64,000 nt of DNA from Bacteroidota bacterium (GCA_016713645.1 JADJOU010000008.1:62001-126000), one strand, 5' to 3'; shown: positions 19,203 to 29,472, counted from the stretch's first letter. The notes: generated by a model not told the origin, from the letters alone. Translations and numbers: made by a program.

Positions 19203-22200
19203 CTATTCCTGAATTAGCAATTTCCCCTTTTCAATATTTCCACGGAAAGAAATTTCGTATAGATAAAATCCAGGAACGAGGTGTGATATTGGGAGAGTAT
19301 TTATTTTCTGATTCAAATAATAGGTCAGTATTTTTTTACCGTCCAAAGAGAGCAAAACTATGGATGCATGGAAATCTTCATCACTCAGAGAAATGGTTAA
19401 CGATTCCCGCGCAGGGTTGGGATAAATGCGAACTTGCTGGCTGAGGTTGTTTTGATTTAATCCAACAGAATTAATAGGCACACAAGCAGAAGTGTCGGAA
19501 CAATTCGTTTGAGTAACAACTACTTTAAAAGAACCATTAAAAGATGGAGTAAATGATTCAGCATTGGCTTCAGCTATTATAGTATTGGTCGCACAATTGA
19601 TCCATTGATAAGTAGCACCAGCTTGTGCAGCAGTGATGGTATTTCCGGTCGTATTGGTCAGTTTACTCGGCAGTGGCGTGACCGTCAAGTTTAAAGTGAC
19701 CACAGAATCGCATCCATTGAAAGAGGTAAATGTATCTTTGAAAGCGCCGGAAGTGTTTCTGGCTATGCCGTTCCAGAGAAAGGATTGGTTGGCGCAGATG
19801 GTTTGGTTGATGCTGCTTGAACTTGTTGGTTTGACGGTAAGATTTAAACTGACCACAGAATCACAACCACTAAACGAAGTAAATGTATCTTTAAAAGCGC
19901 CAGAAGTGTTTCTGGCTATGCCGTTCCAAAGGAAGGATTGGTTGGCGCAGATGGTTTGATTGAAATTGAAGTTAAAAGAGAAGCTACGAATAACAATTTT
20001 GTTTTCGGAGGGTTTACTTACAATGAGATAATTAAAGGCGGAATCAAAAGCGCTAAAAAGAGTGATGCTTGGATTGGCAGCACTTCCCAACACACTATTG
20101 CAATTATTAATCGTGCCAATGATTTCAGCATTATCAGCAGCAATTGTTATAGCACCAGCGTTTATAAAAGCCCCATTATCCCAAAACGAACTTCCTACAA
20201 CATAATTTCCATTAGTTAAAGCGGTAACACCATTATTTCCAATTTGGTCATTTGCCTGAGAACCTACGAGCGAATTGCTCGCGCTAACAGCGCCGACTCT
20301 TCCTGTTGTTCCATTGCCCCAAGTCACCGCCCCAGCATTAGCAATCACCCCATTGTCCCAAGAGTTAGAAGTGACCACATAATTTCCATTGGATAAAGCG
20401 GTAATTCCGTTACTTCCAATTAGGTCACTAGCCGAAGATCCGACAAGCGAATTGCTCGCGCTAACAATGCCGACGCTTCCTGTTGTTCCATTGCCCCAAG
20501 TTACCGCCCCAGCATTAGCAATCACCCCATTGTCCCAATTTGGACTTCCTACAACATAATTCCCATTTGTTAAAGCGGTAATTCCGCCATTTCCAGTATT
20601 GTCATTAGCCGAAGAACCGACGAGCGAATTGCTCGCGCTAATAGCGCCAACAATTCCTGTTGTTCCGTTGCCCCAAGTCACCGCCCCAGCATCAGCAATC
20701 GCCCCATTGTCCCATGACGGGCTTCTTACTACATAATTTCCATTGGATAAAGCGGCAATTACATAATTTCCAATTTGGTCATTAGCCGATGTTCCGACGA
20801 GCGAATTGCTTGCGCTAACGGTACCAACTCTTCCAGTTGATCCATCGCACCACGTCGCTGCTCCAGCATTGCCAATTGCACCATTGTCCCAATTCAAACT
20901 TCTTACAACATAATTTCCATTGGATAAAGCGGCAATTCCGTTACTTCCAATTGCATCATTAGCCGAAGATCCGACGAGCGAATTGCTCGCGCTAACGGGA
21001 CCAACTCTTCCTGTTGTTCCATTGCCCCAAGTCACCGCCCCAGCATCAGCAATCGCCCCATTGTCCCAGAACGGGCGTGTTACAACATAATTCCCATTTG
21101 TTAAAGCGGTAATTGCACCACCTCCAAATGCATCATTAGCTGAAGATCCGACGAGCGAATTGCTCGCGCTAACAGCGCCGACAATTCCTATTGTTCCATT
21201 GCCCCAAGTCACCGCCCCAGCATCAACAATCGCCCCATTGTCCCAAGAGTTAGAAGTGACCACATAGTTTCCATTGGATAAAGCGGTAATTCCGTTATTT
21301 CCAATTAGGTCACTAGCCGCAGATCCGATGAGCGAATTGCTTGCGCTCACAGTGCCGACAATTCCAGTTGTTCCATTACCCCAAGTCACCGCCCCAGCTT
21401 GAGCAATCGCCCCATTGTCCCAATTCCGGCTACTTACGACATAATTCCCATTTGTTAAAGCGGTAATTCCACTACCTCCAATTGCATCATTAGCCGAAGA
21501 ACCGACGAGCGAATTGCTTGCGTTAACGGGACCAACTCTTCCAGTTGTTCCGTTGCACCAAGTCACTGCCCCGGCATTAGCAATCGCCCCATTGTCCCAA
21601 TTTGGACATCCTATAACATAATTCCCATTGGATAAAACAGTAATTCCATTAAATCCAATTTGGTCATTAGTCACAGATCCGACGAGTGAATTGCTCGCGC
21701 TAACAACGCCGACTTTTCCTGTTGTTCCATCACACCAAGTCACTGCCCCAGCATCTGCAATGGCACCATTGTCCCAATCTAGACTCCTTACAACATAATT
21801 CGCATTTGATAAAACAGTAATAGTACTACTACCAATTTGGTCATTAGCCGAAGAACCTATGAGCGAATTGCTCGCGCTAACAACGCCGACGCTTCCTGTT
21901 GTTCCATTGCCCCACGTCACCGCCCCAGCATTAGCAATCGCCCCATTGTCCCAATTTGGACTTCCTATAACATAATTCCCATTGGATAAAACAGTAATTC
22001 CATTAAATCCAATTTGGTCATTAGTCACAGATCCGACGAGTGAATTGCTCGCGCTAACAACGCCGACAACTCCTGTTGTTCCATTGCCCCAAGTCACCGC
22101 CCCAGCATTAGCAATTGCCCCATTGTCCCAATTCACACTTCTTACAACATAATTTCCATTGGTTAAGATGCTAATTCCGCCGGAGCCAACCTGGTCGTTC

Positions 22201-22457
22201 GCTGTTGAGCCAGTTAATGTGCTAATCAGCGCATGAGTTGCCCCATTATACAAATAAACGGCACCGACATCAGTCAAGGAATTGTCAAAGAGCGGGTCGG
22301 TTACTACGTAATTCCCATTCGGCAATACTGTGACCGTTTTACCAAATTGGCCGCTGCCAGAAGGGCCATTGATTATTTTATTTTGAGCCGATAAAGAGCA
22401 AAAATTAAATGGAATAAAGAAGACAATAAGTAAAAATGTAAAAACAAAGTGGTTCAT
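19203..22457 (-). CDS. Large repeat-containing secreted protein with T9SS sorting domain
   Basis: Surface or secreted protein of 1084 residues. Order: signal peptide (to SLSAQ, about 25); two diverged repeat units; eleven near-identical 59-residue repeats (about 109-757) with the pattern WDNGAIANAGAVTWGNG...VSASNSLVGS...GNYVV, and a degenerate twelfth; then two copies of a module with NQTICANQSFLWNG and FKDTFTSFSGCDSVV; an Ig-like linker; and a C-terminal type A sorting domain (VRIYPNPARESLTIS...GFYLYEI). The repeats resemble known bacterial propeller-like repeats; ligand and role are unknown. The T9SS tail sends it across the outer membrane. The high repeat identity suggests recent expansion by recombination. 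Confidence 0.88.
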   Translation of the reverse strand: MNHFVFTFLLIVFFIPFNFCSLSAQNKIINGPSGSGQFGKTVTVLPNGNYVVTDPLFDNSLTDVGAVYLYNGATHALISTLTGSTANDQVGSGGISILTNGNYVVRSVNWDNGAIANAGAVTWGNGTTGVVGVVSASNSLVGSVTNDQIGFNGITVLSNGNYVIGSPNWDNGAIANAGAVTWGNGTTGSVGVVSASNSLIGSSANDQIGSSTITVLSNANYVVRSLDWDNGAIADAGAVTWCDGTTGKVGVVSASNSLVGSVTNDQIGFNGITVLSNGNYVIGCPNWDNGAIANAGAVTWCNGTTGRVGPVNASNSLVGSSANDAIGGSGITALTNGNYVVSSRNWDNGAIAQAGAVTWGNGTTGIVGTVSASNSLIGSAASDLIGNNGITALSNGNYVVTSNSWDNGAIVDAGAVTWGNGTIGIVGAVSASNSLVGSSANDAFGGGAITALTNGNYVVTRPFWDNGAIADAGAVTWGNGTTGRVGPVSASNSLVGSSANDAIGSNGIAALSNGNYVVRSLNWDNGAIGNAGAATWCDGSTGRVGTVSASNSLVGTSANDQIGNYVIAALSNGNYVVRSPSWDNGAIADAGAVTWGNGTTGIVGAISASNSLVGSSANDNTGNGGITALTNGNYVVGSPNWDNGVIANAGAVTWGNGTTGSVGIVSASNSLVGSSASDLIGSNGITALSNGNYVVTSNSWDNGVIANAGAVTWGNGTTGRVGAVSASNSLVGSQANDQIGNNGVTALTNGNYVVGSSFWDNGAFINAGAITIAADNAEIIGTINNCNSVLGSAANPSITLFSAFDSAFNYLIVSKPSENKIVIRSFSFNFNFNQTICANQSFLWNGIARNTSGAFKDTFTSFSGCDSVVSLNLTVKPTSSSSINQTICANQSFLWNGIARNTSGAFKDTFTSFNGCDSVVTLNLTVTPLPSKLTNTTGNTITAAQAGATYQWINCATNTIIAEANAESFTPSFNGSFKVVVTQTNCSDTSACVPINSVGLNQNNLSQQVRIYPNPARESLTISLSDEDFHASIVLLSLDGKKILTYYLNQKINTLPISHLVPGFYLYEISFRGNIEKGKLLIQE
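20187..22133 (-). repeat. Eleven tandem 177-bp coding repeats
   Basis: In-frame tandem array, 11 units of 177 bp (59 codons), within the large secreted protein. Units differ mainly at the variable triplet after WDNGAI and at the xVG/xIG segment. Identity between some pairs (for example units 1 and 3 around VTNDQIGFNGIT) is nearly complete, which marks unequal recombination or gene conversion. Confidence 0.9.
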
Positions 22458-22896
22458 AAATTATAAAATTTTAATACAATAATTAACGAAGATAGCAAAG
22501 TATTTATATTTAGGCGACTATATACATTGTGGGACAGAGTTTAATATTCCAAAATACATAATATAATAAAAAATGGTAGAAACGCAAGGGTTGTCGGTCT
22601 TTTCTTGAGAGTAGTCGTTTCTATAGAAAGCGTTCAGAAACTACTATAATTCTAATGATTTTCTTTTAAAAAATATTTTAAGATTTCCCACAACATGCGT
22701 AATGTTGGAGTTAAGTCTTTTACCACTTTAAAAAAGTGACATTTTGTTTTAAAATTCATAAAAAAGAATTAAAAGTGAAAAAAAATCTTTATTTCTAAAA
22801 GTTCTTTCTTTAGTAAATCTTTTCTTATAACTCCCTTACGCCCTACCAAAATCAAATATAATTATATATATTAGAAACATATAAATAATTGTTTAG
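22458..22896. other. AT-rich spacer, nothing recognised
   Basis: 439 bases between two minus-strand genes, very A+T rich with poly-T/A runs. No gene, RNA or clear terminator hairpin was found. It presumably carries the promoter of the repeat protein. Confidence 0.4.
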
Positions 22897-24207
22897 TTAA
22901 ATTCTTAAATAAAACAAAAATGGATTAGTTAAGAGCTTAAACTCAAAAAACGCCTCAATCGCCCCATACACCTTTTCCAATTCCTCATCACTCATACAAT
23001 ACATCGGCAAGATATAAATGACATTGCCCAGCGGGCGGAGCAAGATATCGTGCGAGAGAAAGAAGGAATAAATCTCAGTACTGATTGAATTGAAATACGA
23101 GGTCTCTGCTGGTGTGATAATGTCCATGGCAATGATGGTGCCGGTCTGTCGGACGTTGCGGACAGAGGGATGGACGGAGATTTTCTTTGCAAAGTGTGCG
23201 TGAGATGATGTGATTCGCGAAATATTTTCTGTGCATTCAATGCGCTGCAATAATTCCATTGAGGCATTCGCCGCGGCACAGGCCAAGGGATTGGCGGTAT
23301 AGGAATGTCCGTGAAAAAAAGTCTTGGCCTTGTCATCGGAGTAAAATGCATCGTAGATAAATGCTGCACAAACCGTCACACCCAAGGGCATAAATCCGCC
23401 GGTGATGCCCTTTGACAAGCAAATGATATCGGGTTGATGATGGAGGTAATTGATCGCGAAGTGTTTTCCTGTTCTGCCAAATCCCGTCATCACTTCGTCG
23501 GCGATAGCAATAACGTTGTGTTCTTTAGCGATAGCGAGAAGGGCATCGAGGTGTGCGGCCTCATACATGAGCATGCCCGCAGCGCCCTGCACCAGCGGTT
23601 CGAAGATAAAGGCAGCGACGCTATCATCTTGGACCAATTTTTTAAATTCCGCTTTTACTGCTTCTATATTCTCTGCTGTAGGCAAGGGAATATGGTGAAC
23701 TTTGAATAGATGTTTTTGAAAAGCTTTATTGAATGTGCTCTTCCCGCCGACACTCATCGCACCGAATGTATCGCCGTGATAGGCATTTTCAAAGGCGATG
23801 ATATTGGTCTTGTGGGTGATGTCCTGATTGTCCCAATATTGCAGCGCCATTTTAATAGCGACTTCTACGCAGGTCGAACCATTGTCTGAAAAGAATACTT
23901 TGGAAAAATGCGGCGGTAAAATCTCCATGAGTTTATTCGCCAAATCAATCGCAGGTTGATGGGTGAATCCCGCGAATATGACTTGCTCTAATTTATGTGC
24001 TTGTTTGGCGATCGCTTCAGCAATATGCGGATGGGCATGACCGTGTATATTGACCCACCAAGAGGAGACCGCATCGATAATGGCGCGACCATCTTTGGTA
24101 TATAAAAGACTTCCCTTTGCGCTCTCGATGTGAATGGGCGCAGCGGCAATTTTCATCTGCGTGAATGGATGCCAAATGGGGTTGTTCTCTTTTTCAAAAT
24201 GATGCAT
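22897..24207 (-). CDS. bioA: Adenosylmethionine-8-amino-7-oxononanoate aminotransferase
   Basis: Class III PLP aminotransferase converting 7-keto-8-aminopelargonate to 7,8-diaminopelargonate with SAM as amino donor. Seen: HPFTQMKIAAAPIHIESAKG, SSWWVNIHGHAHP, SDNGSTCVEVAIKMALQYW, YHGDTFGAMSVGG, DEVMTGFGRTGK and the PLP lysine in LSKGITGGFMPLG. Residues to about 420 match the family; the last dozen (LLTNPFLFYLRI) look like a non-homologous extension. It is last of four biotin genes, 2 bases after bioD. Confidence 0.95.
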   Translation of the reverse strand: MHHFEKENNPIWHPFTQMKIAAAPIHIESAKGSLLYTKDGRAIIDAVSSWWVNIHGHAHPHIAEAIAKQAHKLEQVIFAGFTHQPAIDLANKLMEILPPHFSKVFFSDNGSTCVEVAIKMALQYWDNQDITHKTNIIAFENAYHGDTFGAMSVGGKSTFNKAFQKHLFKVHHIPLPTAENIEAVKAEFKKLVQDDSVAAFIFEPLVQGAAGMLMYEAAHLDALLAIAKEHNVIAIADEVMTGFGRTGKHFAINYLHHQPDIICLSKGITGGFMPLGVTVCAAFIYDAFYSDDKAKTFFHGHSYTANPLACAAANASMELLQRIECTENISRITSSHAHFAKKISVHPSVRNVRQTGTIIAMDIITPAETSYFNSISTEIYSFFLSHDILLRPLGNVIYILPMYCMSDEELEKVYGAIEAFFEFKLLTNPFLFYLRI

Positions 24208-24209
24208 GG

Positions 24210-24821
24210 CTATAAATCTATCGATAAGTTTTGTGCAAATCTAGCAATCGCTTGGCTATTTAAATCTTCGAATTGAGGAATGGAAAATAGCAAGGGCAAT
24301 TGCGTGTGTTCGAGGATGAATGATTCAGAGGCACTATTTTTTTCACCGCTGAAAACGATGCCACGGATGTCTATATTTCTGCTTTGCAAAGCGAGGAAGG
24401 AAAGCAAGCTATGGTTGATACTTCCTAAATAATTATTGGAAACTAAAATGACTGGTAAAGCGAGATGCTCTATCAAGTCGAGGTTGAGGAGGTTTTTTGC
24501 GAGCGGACTCATCACACCACCAGCGGTTTCTACTAGGAGATTGTTATGGGTTTGAGGCAATACGATTTTTTCTTTTTCAATGGTGATTCCCTCTTGTTCT
24601 GCGGCATAGTGCGGCGAAGCGGGAATCTGCAAGCGATAGGATTCGGGATGAATCACACAACGCGGATTTGTCACCAATTTTTTAATCGCGATGCTATCGC
24701 TATTGTCTAAATCACCTGCTTGGACAGGTTTGAAGTAGTCATAGCCCAGGGCTTGACAAATCACAGCCGAGCAGATGGTCTTGCCGACACCGGTATGAAT
24801 TCCAGCAATTATAACACTCAT
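24210..24821 (-). CDS. bioD: Dethiobiotin synthetase
   Basis: ATP-dependent carboxylase that closes the ureido ring to dethiobiotin. At 203 residues it is of normal size. The P-loop is GIHTGVGKT, followed by YFKPVQAGD with the substrate-binding Lys, and LLVETAGGVMSPL. Its ATG overlaps the end of bioF by 4 bases (ATGA), so the two are translationally coupled. Confidence 0.94.
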   Translation of the reverse strand: MSVIIAGIHTGVGKTICSAVICQALGYDYFKPVQAGDLDNSDSIAIKKLVTNPRCVIHPESYRLQIPASPHYAAEQEGITIEKEKIVLPQTHNNLLVETAGGVMSPLAKNLLNLDLIEHLALPVILVSNNYLGSINHSLLSFLALQSRNIDIRGIVFSGEKNSASESFILEHTQLPLLFSIPQFEDLNSQAIARFAQNLSIDL

Positions 24822-25933
24822 GATAAGAAAGATTTTATTTCATTCAGCAAATCATCAATTTGCGATTTCGTATTAAATGTATGCAAGCAAATGCGCAAGC
24901 GCTCACGTCCGACAGGTACTGTGGGAGAGAGGATGGCGCGGATAAAAAAGCCCTTATCGGATAAATAATTGGCGAGCGCTTTGGCCTTGAAATTATCTCC
25001 GATGATGATCCCTTGAATGGGCGAAAAGCTATCTAGAAAAACAAGCGATTTTAGATTGGATGCCGTGTTTCTAAAGTGCAGAATTAAATCAAAGAGAAAT
25101 TCGCGATCAAGCGCAGGGAAAAGGGTATAGGCGGTTTTGATTTGTTCGTATGTATGCGGGGGCAGGGCTGTTGAGAAAACAAATGATCGCGCATTGTTGA
25201 TCAAATGGTCGCGCAGAATATTAGACCCAACAACGGCAGCGCCATGGATGCCAGCGGCTTTGCCATAGGTATATACACAGGCCAATACCTCGCTCTCCAA
25301 TTCGAATTGGCAGACCAAACCTTCACCGCGCTCTCCGAATACGCCTGTGGCATGGGCTTCATCGACGATGAGCAAGGCGTCGTATTCATTGCAAAGGGCG
25401 GCGATTTCAATCAGCGGAGCAGCATCACCATCCATAGAATAAATGGATTCAACGGCGACGAATTTACGACCGATGGTCTGACGCAATTTGTGCTCGAGAT
25501 CGAGCAAGTCGTTGTGTTTAAATTTCAGGCGATTGGCGTGGCTCAAGCGCATGCCATCGATGATGCTGGCATGGATATACTCATCGGAGATATAGGTTTC
25601 TCCTTTGGAGGCAATGCAGGAAAATAGTCCGACATTGGCTGCATATCCTGAATTAAATATGAGTGCTGATTCTTGATTGTGGTATTCTGCGATGATGTAT
25701 TCAGCTTCTTCTGCTTCGTTCATATTCCCAGAGATAGAGCGCGAACCCGTCGCTCCAGACCGATTGTTTTTATCTAAGAATAAATAGGCGGGTGATGAAG
25801 AGAGGCCGAAATAATCATTGGAACTAAAATCAATTTTATCTCCTCGATGCACCAATGTGCGCATCAAACCTTTCTCATAGCGCTCGCGCAGCTTTTGTTT
25901 GAGATCGTTTTGAAATTTGTCCTTAGCATTCAT
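24818..25933 (-). CDS. bioF: 8-amino-7-oxononanoate synthase
   Basis: PLP alpha-oxoamine synthase condensing pimeloyl thioester with alanine. Seen: FSSNDYFGLSSSP, GATGSRSISGN, ESIYSMDGDAAPL, VDEAHATGVFGERG and the PLP lysine segment YTYGKAAGIHGAAV. 371 residues, full length. It is second in the operon, 3 bases after bioB. No bioC/bioH-type gene for pimeloyl-ACP is in the window. Confidence 0.95.
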   Translation of the reverse strand: MNAKDKFQNDLKQKLRERYEKGLMRTLVHRGDKIDFSSNDYFGLSSSPAYLFLDKNNRSGATGSRSISGNMNEAEEAEYIIAEYHNQESALIFNSGYAANVGLFSCIASKGETYISDEYIHASIIDGMRLSHANRLKFKHNDLLDLEHKLRQTIGRKFVAVESIYSMDGDAAPLIEIAALCNEYDALLIVDEAHATGVFGERGEGLVCQFELESEVLACVYTYGKAAGIHGAAVVGSNILRDHLINNARSFVFSTALPPHTYEQIKTAYTLFPALDREFLFDLILHFRNTASNLKSLVFLDSFSPIQGIIIGDNFKAKALANYLSDKGFFIRAILSPTVPVGRERLRICLHTFNTKSQIDDLLNEIKSFLS

Positions 25934-25936
25934 AGC

Positions 25937-26926
25937 TTACGAAGTAGTGGCGAGCGTTTCTTTCTCCGCATCTTTAAACGCTTTGCGCGGAGTCAATCCG
26001 AGCGTTTTGAACATCTGCATATCGGTGTCGAAATCTGGATTTGGTGTAGTCAACAATTTTTCTCCAGCAAAAATAGAATTGGCACCTGCCATAAAGCACA
26101 TGGCTTGTTCGGCGATACTCATTTCATTTCTTCCTGCAGAGAGGCGTACAACGCTGTTTGGCATCAAGATTCGAGCGGTTGCAATCATGCGCACCATGAC
26201 GTCGATTTCCACTTTTTTATTCTCTTGAAGAGGTGTTCCTTCGACAGCAACGAGCGCGTTGATAGGCACAGAGTCCGGATGCACTTCCATGGTGGATAGT
26301 GTGTGGAGCATATTCATTCTATCTTCGTCGGTTTCGCCCAATCCAACAATCCCGCCGCAGCAAACACTCAACTTCGCTTTGCGCACATTGTTTAAGGTGT
26401 TGATTCTATCGTCGAAAGTGCGCGTGGTGATGATGTTTCCGTAGTTTTCTGAAGAGGTATCGATATTGTGGTTGTATGCAAAACAGCCCGCTTCTTTTAA
26501 TTTTTCTGCTTGTTCGTAAGTCAACATCCCCAATGTACAACAGACTTCCAATCCCATATCGTTCACTTCAGAGACCATTTCCAATACGCGGTCAAAATCG
26601 GAATTGTCGCGCACTTCGCGCCATGCGGCACCCATGCACAATCTTGAAGAACCATTGGCCTTGGCAATGGCGGCGCGCTCTTTCACTTTTTCCACTGTCA
26701 TGAGGGAATGTGCTTCGATGCCTGTAGAATATCTCGCTGCTTGTGGACAATAAGAACAGTCTTCTTTGCAGCCACCCGTTTTGATGGAGATCAAACTGCT
26801 GATTTGCACTTCGCCATAATTTTTATTCTGACGGTGAATGGTTGCAGCGCGAAAAATCAAATCGAATAATGGTGTATTGTAAATTTCTTTGACTTCGTCT
26901 AGGGTCCAATTTGTTTTAACTTGCAT
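25937..26926 (-). CDS. bioB: Biotin synthase
   Basis: Radical SAM enzyme inserting sulfur into dethiobiotin. 329 residues; the 4Fe-4S motif Cys-x3-Cys-x2-Cys is CKEDCSYC after SIKTGG, and the 2Fe-2S ligands and conserved segments are present (RLCMGAAWR, VCCTLGMLT, YNHNIDTS, CCGGIVGLGE, RLSAGR). It is first gene of bioB-F-D-A, with a Bacteroidota promoter box close upstream. Confidence 0.97.
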   Translation of the reverse strand: MQVKTNWTLDEVKEIYNTPLFDLIFRAATIHRQNKNYGEVQISSLISIKTGGCKEDCSYCPQAARYSTGIEAHSLMTVEKVKERAAIAKANGSSRLCMGAAWREVRDNSDFDRVLEMVSEVNDMGLEVCCTLGMLTYEQAEKLKEAGCFAYNHNIDTSSENYGNIITTRTFDDRINTLNNVRKAKLSVCCGGIVGLGETDEDRMNMLHTLSTMEVHPDSVPINALVAVEGTPLQENKKVEIDVMVRMIATARILMPNSVVRLSAGRNEMSIAEQAMCFMAGANSIFAGEKLLTTPNPDFDTDMQMFKTLGLTPRKAFKDAEKETLATTS

Positions 26927-26943
26927 AGGGTTATAATATTTTA

Positions 26944-26951
26944 CAAATATA
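26944..26951 (-). promoter_or_regulatory. -7 box of the biotin operon
   Basis: TATATTTG on the minus strand, 17 bases before the bioB ATG; a perfect TAnnTTTG. A TTTG lies further upstream with a longer than usual spacing (24 bases). No BirA-type operator palindrome was seen. Confidence 0.5.
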
Positions 26952-27040
26952 GTATTTTGTCTTTTTTGTTCGCGTCAAACTGCAAGACACATAAACTGCA
27001 GAAAGTCATTTATATCAAAGAAAATCTTTTTCTAAAAGCA

Positions 27041-28286
27041 TTATGGGAGATGTTTTTTAAATATGGAACTGGCGATATGTCCGCCAAAACCAAAGGTATT
27101 GTTCATGGCGTAGACGATCTTTTTTTGCACAGCATGACCGAGCGTGAAGTCAAAAGAGTGAGCAAATTCATGTTCAATGGTGGATGTATTGATGGTCGGC
27201 GGAATGATATCCTCGCGAATAGATTGAATGCATGCAATGGCTTCAATGGCGCCCGCAGCGCCGATTAGGTGACCTGTCATGGATTTTGTCGCGCTGATAT
27301 TGAGCTTGCGAGAATTACCAAAAATAGTTTTCATGGCAAATAGTTCGCTTAAATCTCCCGCTTGGGTGGAAGTTGCATGGGCATTTACATAGTCGATTTC
27401 AGAAGCTTGAATGCCGGCCTCTTCAAGTGCAAGCGACATTCCCTCAGCAGCGCCTTCTCCTTTAGGATGAGTCCCCGTGAGGTGATAAGCGTCAGCATAA
27501 AGGCCGCCACCGACGATTTCTGCGAGAATAGGTGCACCGCGCTTGATGGCGTGTTCGAGGGATTCAAACACGAGGGCACCTGCGCCTTCACCCAAGACAA
27601 ATCCATTTCTATGGATATCAAATGGTTTTGAAGCGGTTGTATGGGTTTCGTTAGAAGTAGAAATAGCGCGTGCGGCGTTGAATCCGCCGATGGAACTCTC
27701 GGTGATGGATGCTTCCAGAACCGCCTGTGATGATCATATCTGCCTTTCCCCAGCGGATATAATTCAAGGCGTTAATTATGGCGGTATTGCTTGAAGCACA
27801 AGCAGAAGCTGTGGTAAAATTGATGCCGTGCAAATCGTATTTTATGGAGATGGCGCCAGCGGCAATATTATTGATTCGCTTGGGAATAAAGTAGGGGTTG
27901 AATCGCGGAATTCCCTCATTGAGTTTATAGTCACCATATTCCTGTTCCGTGGTGGAAATCCCGCCATTGCTGGTTCCCCAGATGACGCCGATGCGCTTTT
28001 TGTTTAGAGCATCAAATTGAATTTGTGCTTGTCGAATGGCTTCATCAGCAGCGACAAGGGCGTACTGTGTATATAAATCGTACTTTTTTAAATTCGCCGC
28101 ATCAATGGCAATCAATGGATTGAAGTCTTTCACTTCGCAAGCGAATTGGGTTTTAAATCGACTTGCGTTAAATTTGGTGATAGGCCCTGAACCGCTTTTA
28201 CCGCGCAAGAGCGCCTCCCAATAATCGCGAAGATTATTGCCGATGGGCGTGATGGCTCCGAGGCCTGTTATGACGACTCTTTTCAT
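27041..28286 (-). CDS. fabF: Beta-ketoacyl-ACP synthase II-type (frameshifted)
   Basis: Condensing enzyme of fatty-acid elongation, about 415 codons. Start KRVVITGLGAITPIGNN; active-site Cys in TTASACASSNTAI; then, after a break near 27715-27716, the next frame continues EASITESSIGGFNAARA, NGFVLGEGAGALV, the first catalytic His in VNAHATSTQAGD, SATKSMTGHLIGAAGAIE and the second His in NNTFGFGGHIAS. One extra C/G on the strand explains the shift. FabF and related KAS enzymes cannot be fully separated by eye; it could be a second FabF/pimelate-related paralog since it lies beside the biotin genes. It is transcribed separately, from a TATATTTG box. Confidence 0.88.
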
Positions 28287-28310
28287 GCGAGATGGGGCTG
28301 AAATTCACTT

Positions 28311-28318
28311 CAAATATA
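28311..28318 (-). promoter_or_regulatory. -7 box of fabF
   Basis: TATATTTG on the minus strand, 24 bases before the start codon at 28286; matches TAnnTTTG exactly and is identical to the bio operon box. Confidence 0.5.
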
Positions 28319-28401
28319 GGGTATAATTGTTTTAAAGAGGGGCGATTTAAAGAGATTTGTTTTTAATTACAAACATTCTTGCTAAGTGTCAGTTGGTGAT
28401 G

Positions 28402-28490
28402 TTTTAAACGCAAAGAAGCGATTTTAAACGCAAAAAAGGAGTTTTGTCAAAGATTGTTCTCAGAGCTGAAGATAATTTAAACGCAAAGAA
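28402..28490 (+). repeat. Three short TTTAAACGCAAAGAA repeats
   Basis: Spacer between divergent genes carrying TTTTAAACGCAAAGA (28402), TTTTAAACGCAAAAA (28422) and TTTAAACGCAAAGAA (28476). The first two are spaced 20 bases apart and the third 54 further. Purpose is unknown; short dispersed repeats of this kind occur in spacers. Confidence 0.45.
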
Positions 28491-28506
28491 CCGCAAAGGA
28501 ATGAAT

Positions 28507-28514
28507 TATATTTG
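28507..28514 (+). promoter_or_regulatory. -7 box of the VF530-MbnP-MbnH unit
   Basis: TATATTTG, a perfect TAnnTTTG, 29 bases before the ATG at 28544. Confidence 0.5.
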
Positions 28515-28543
28515 AAAAGATTTAGTAGAGACAAGATTCGATT

Positions 28544-28786
28544 ATGGAAACGCAAAAAAACAATCCACTTCATGGCATTACGCTAGAGCAGATGTTGATT
28601 TATCTCACAGAAAATCACAGTTGGGAATTTCTAGCGTCGGAGATCAATATCAATTGCTTTAAGAGTGACCCGAGTATCAAATCCAGTTTGACATTTTTGA
28701 GAAAAACGCCATGGGCGAGAACGCGCGTAGAAAATCTCTATTTGTATTTGAAGAAGAAAGAGCAAAAGAAAAGCGATACTAAATGA
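28544..28786 (+). CDS. VF530-like DNA-binding protein (DUF2132)
   Basis: Small protein of 80 residues matching the VF530/DUF2132 family: [43 protein letters not shown] and VENLYL. Members are small, conserved and annotated as double-stranded DNA-binding by structure. The stop overlaps the next gene's ATG by 4 bases, so it shares a transcript with the copper-protein pair, though no functional link is known. Confidence 0.88.
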   Translation: METQKNNPLHGITLEQMLIYLTENHSWEFLASEININCFKSDPSIKSSLTFLRKTPWARTRVENLYLYLKKKEQKKSDTK

Positions 28787-29472
28787 TACAAAGGGCAATA
28801 TTTATTTGCATGGTCATGATTCTTTTAGGAACTTTTGTTCATGGTCAACAATCGCTGGTCCTCTCGATAAAACCGATGATGGGCAAGGAGGAATTGATTT
28901 TGGGCAAAGCATATATCGATGCGCGAGGGGATACGATGAATATTGAAACCCTGCGATTTTACCTATCAAATTTTATGTTTTATAGCAAAGGGAAATCCGT
29001 TTGGCAAGAGAAGAATAGTTACCATTTGGTGGAGGGAGATGATAGCGCGAAGCGATCGATTGCCTTGCGAATTCCTCCTAAAATAAAATACGACGCAATG
29101 GGCTTTACATGGGGGGTCGATAGCACAGCCAATGTGTCGGGCGCGATGGGTGGGGATTTAGACCCGACGAAAGGCATGTATTGGACTTGGCAGAATGGCT
29201 ATATCAATACAAAAATAGAGGGAACTTGTTCTTCTAGCACAGTGGCGAAAGGCTCATTTCAAATGCATCTAGGTGGTTATGCATATCCATTTCGAGCAGA
29301 TCAGCACTTATTGTTTTCTTTAGGTGAGGGAAATACCTTGCAAATCAAGATTCAATTAGAACAGTTTTTTGAGCAAATAGATTGGGTAAAACAAAATCGC
29401 ATTATGTCGCCGAGTAATGACGCCGTTCAATTGTCGGAGGCATTGTCCAAAACCATTCAAGTGAAGCAATGA
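28783..29472 (+). CDS. MbnP-like copper-binding protein
   Basis: Exported protein of 229 residues (signal peptide to FVHGQQ). The middle has [11 protein letters not shown], the family-typical pattern in which a short Trp-rich motif ([11 protein letters not shown]) follows GGDLDPTKG. MbnP proteins bind copper and are matured by the diheme partner MbnH, which oxidises a Trp to kynurenine; that partner follows here, overlapping by 4 bases. Whether the modified Trp is in WTW or later is not decided. It lacks the four-Cys arrangement of some relatives. Confidence 0.72.
   Translation: MIQRAIFICMVMILLGTFVHGQQSLVLSIKPMMGKEELILGKAYIDARGDTMNIETLRFYLSNFMFYSKGKSVWQEKNSYHLVEGDDSAKRSIALRIPPKIKYDAMGFTWGVDSTANVSGAMGGDLDPTKGMYWTWQNGYINTKIEGTCSSSTVAKGSFQMHLGGYAYPFRADQHLLFSLGEGNTLQIKIQLEQFFEQIDWVKQNRIMSPSNDAVQLSEALSKTIQVKQ

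Noticed and set aside
20187..22133. Assembly collapse or tandem-duplication artefact as the sole source of the 177-bp repeats
   Set aside because: The units differ at many positions and keep frame, so they are genuine coding repeats, though the exact number may be affected by assembly.
26927..27040. BirA operator before bioB
   Set aside because: TTGTAAAA is present but no matching inverted half at 14-16 bases spacing was found.
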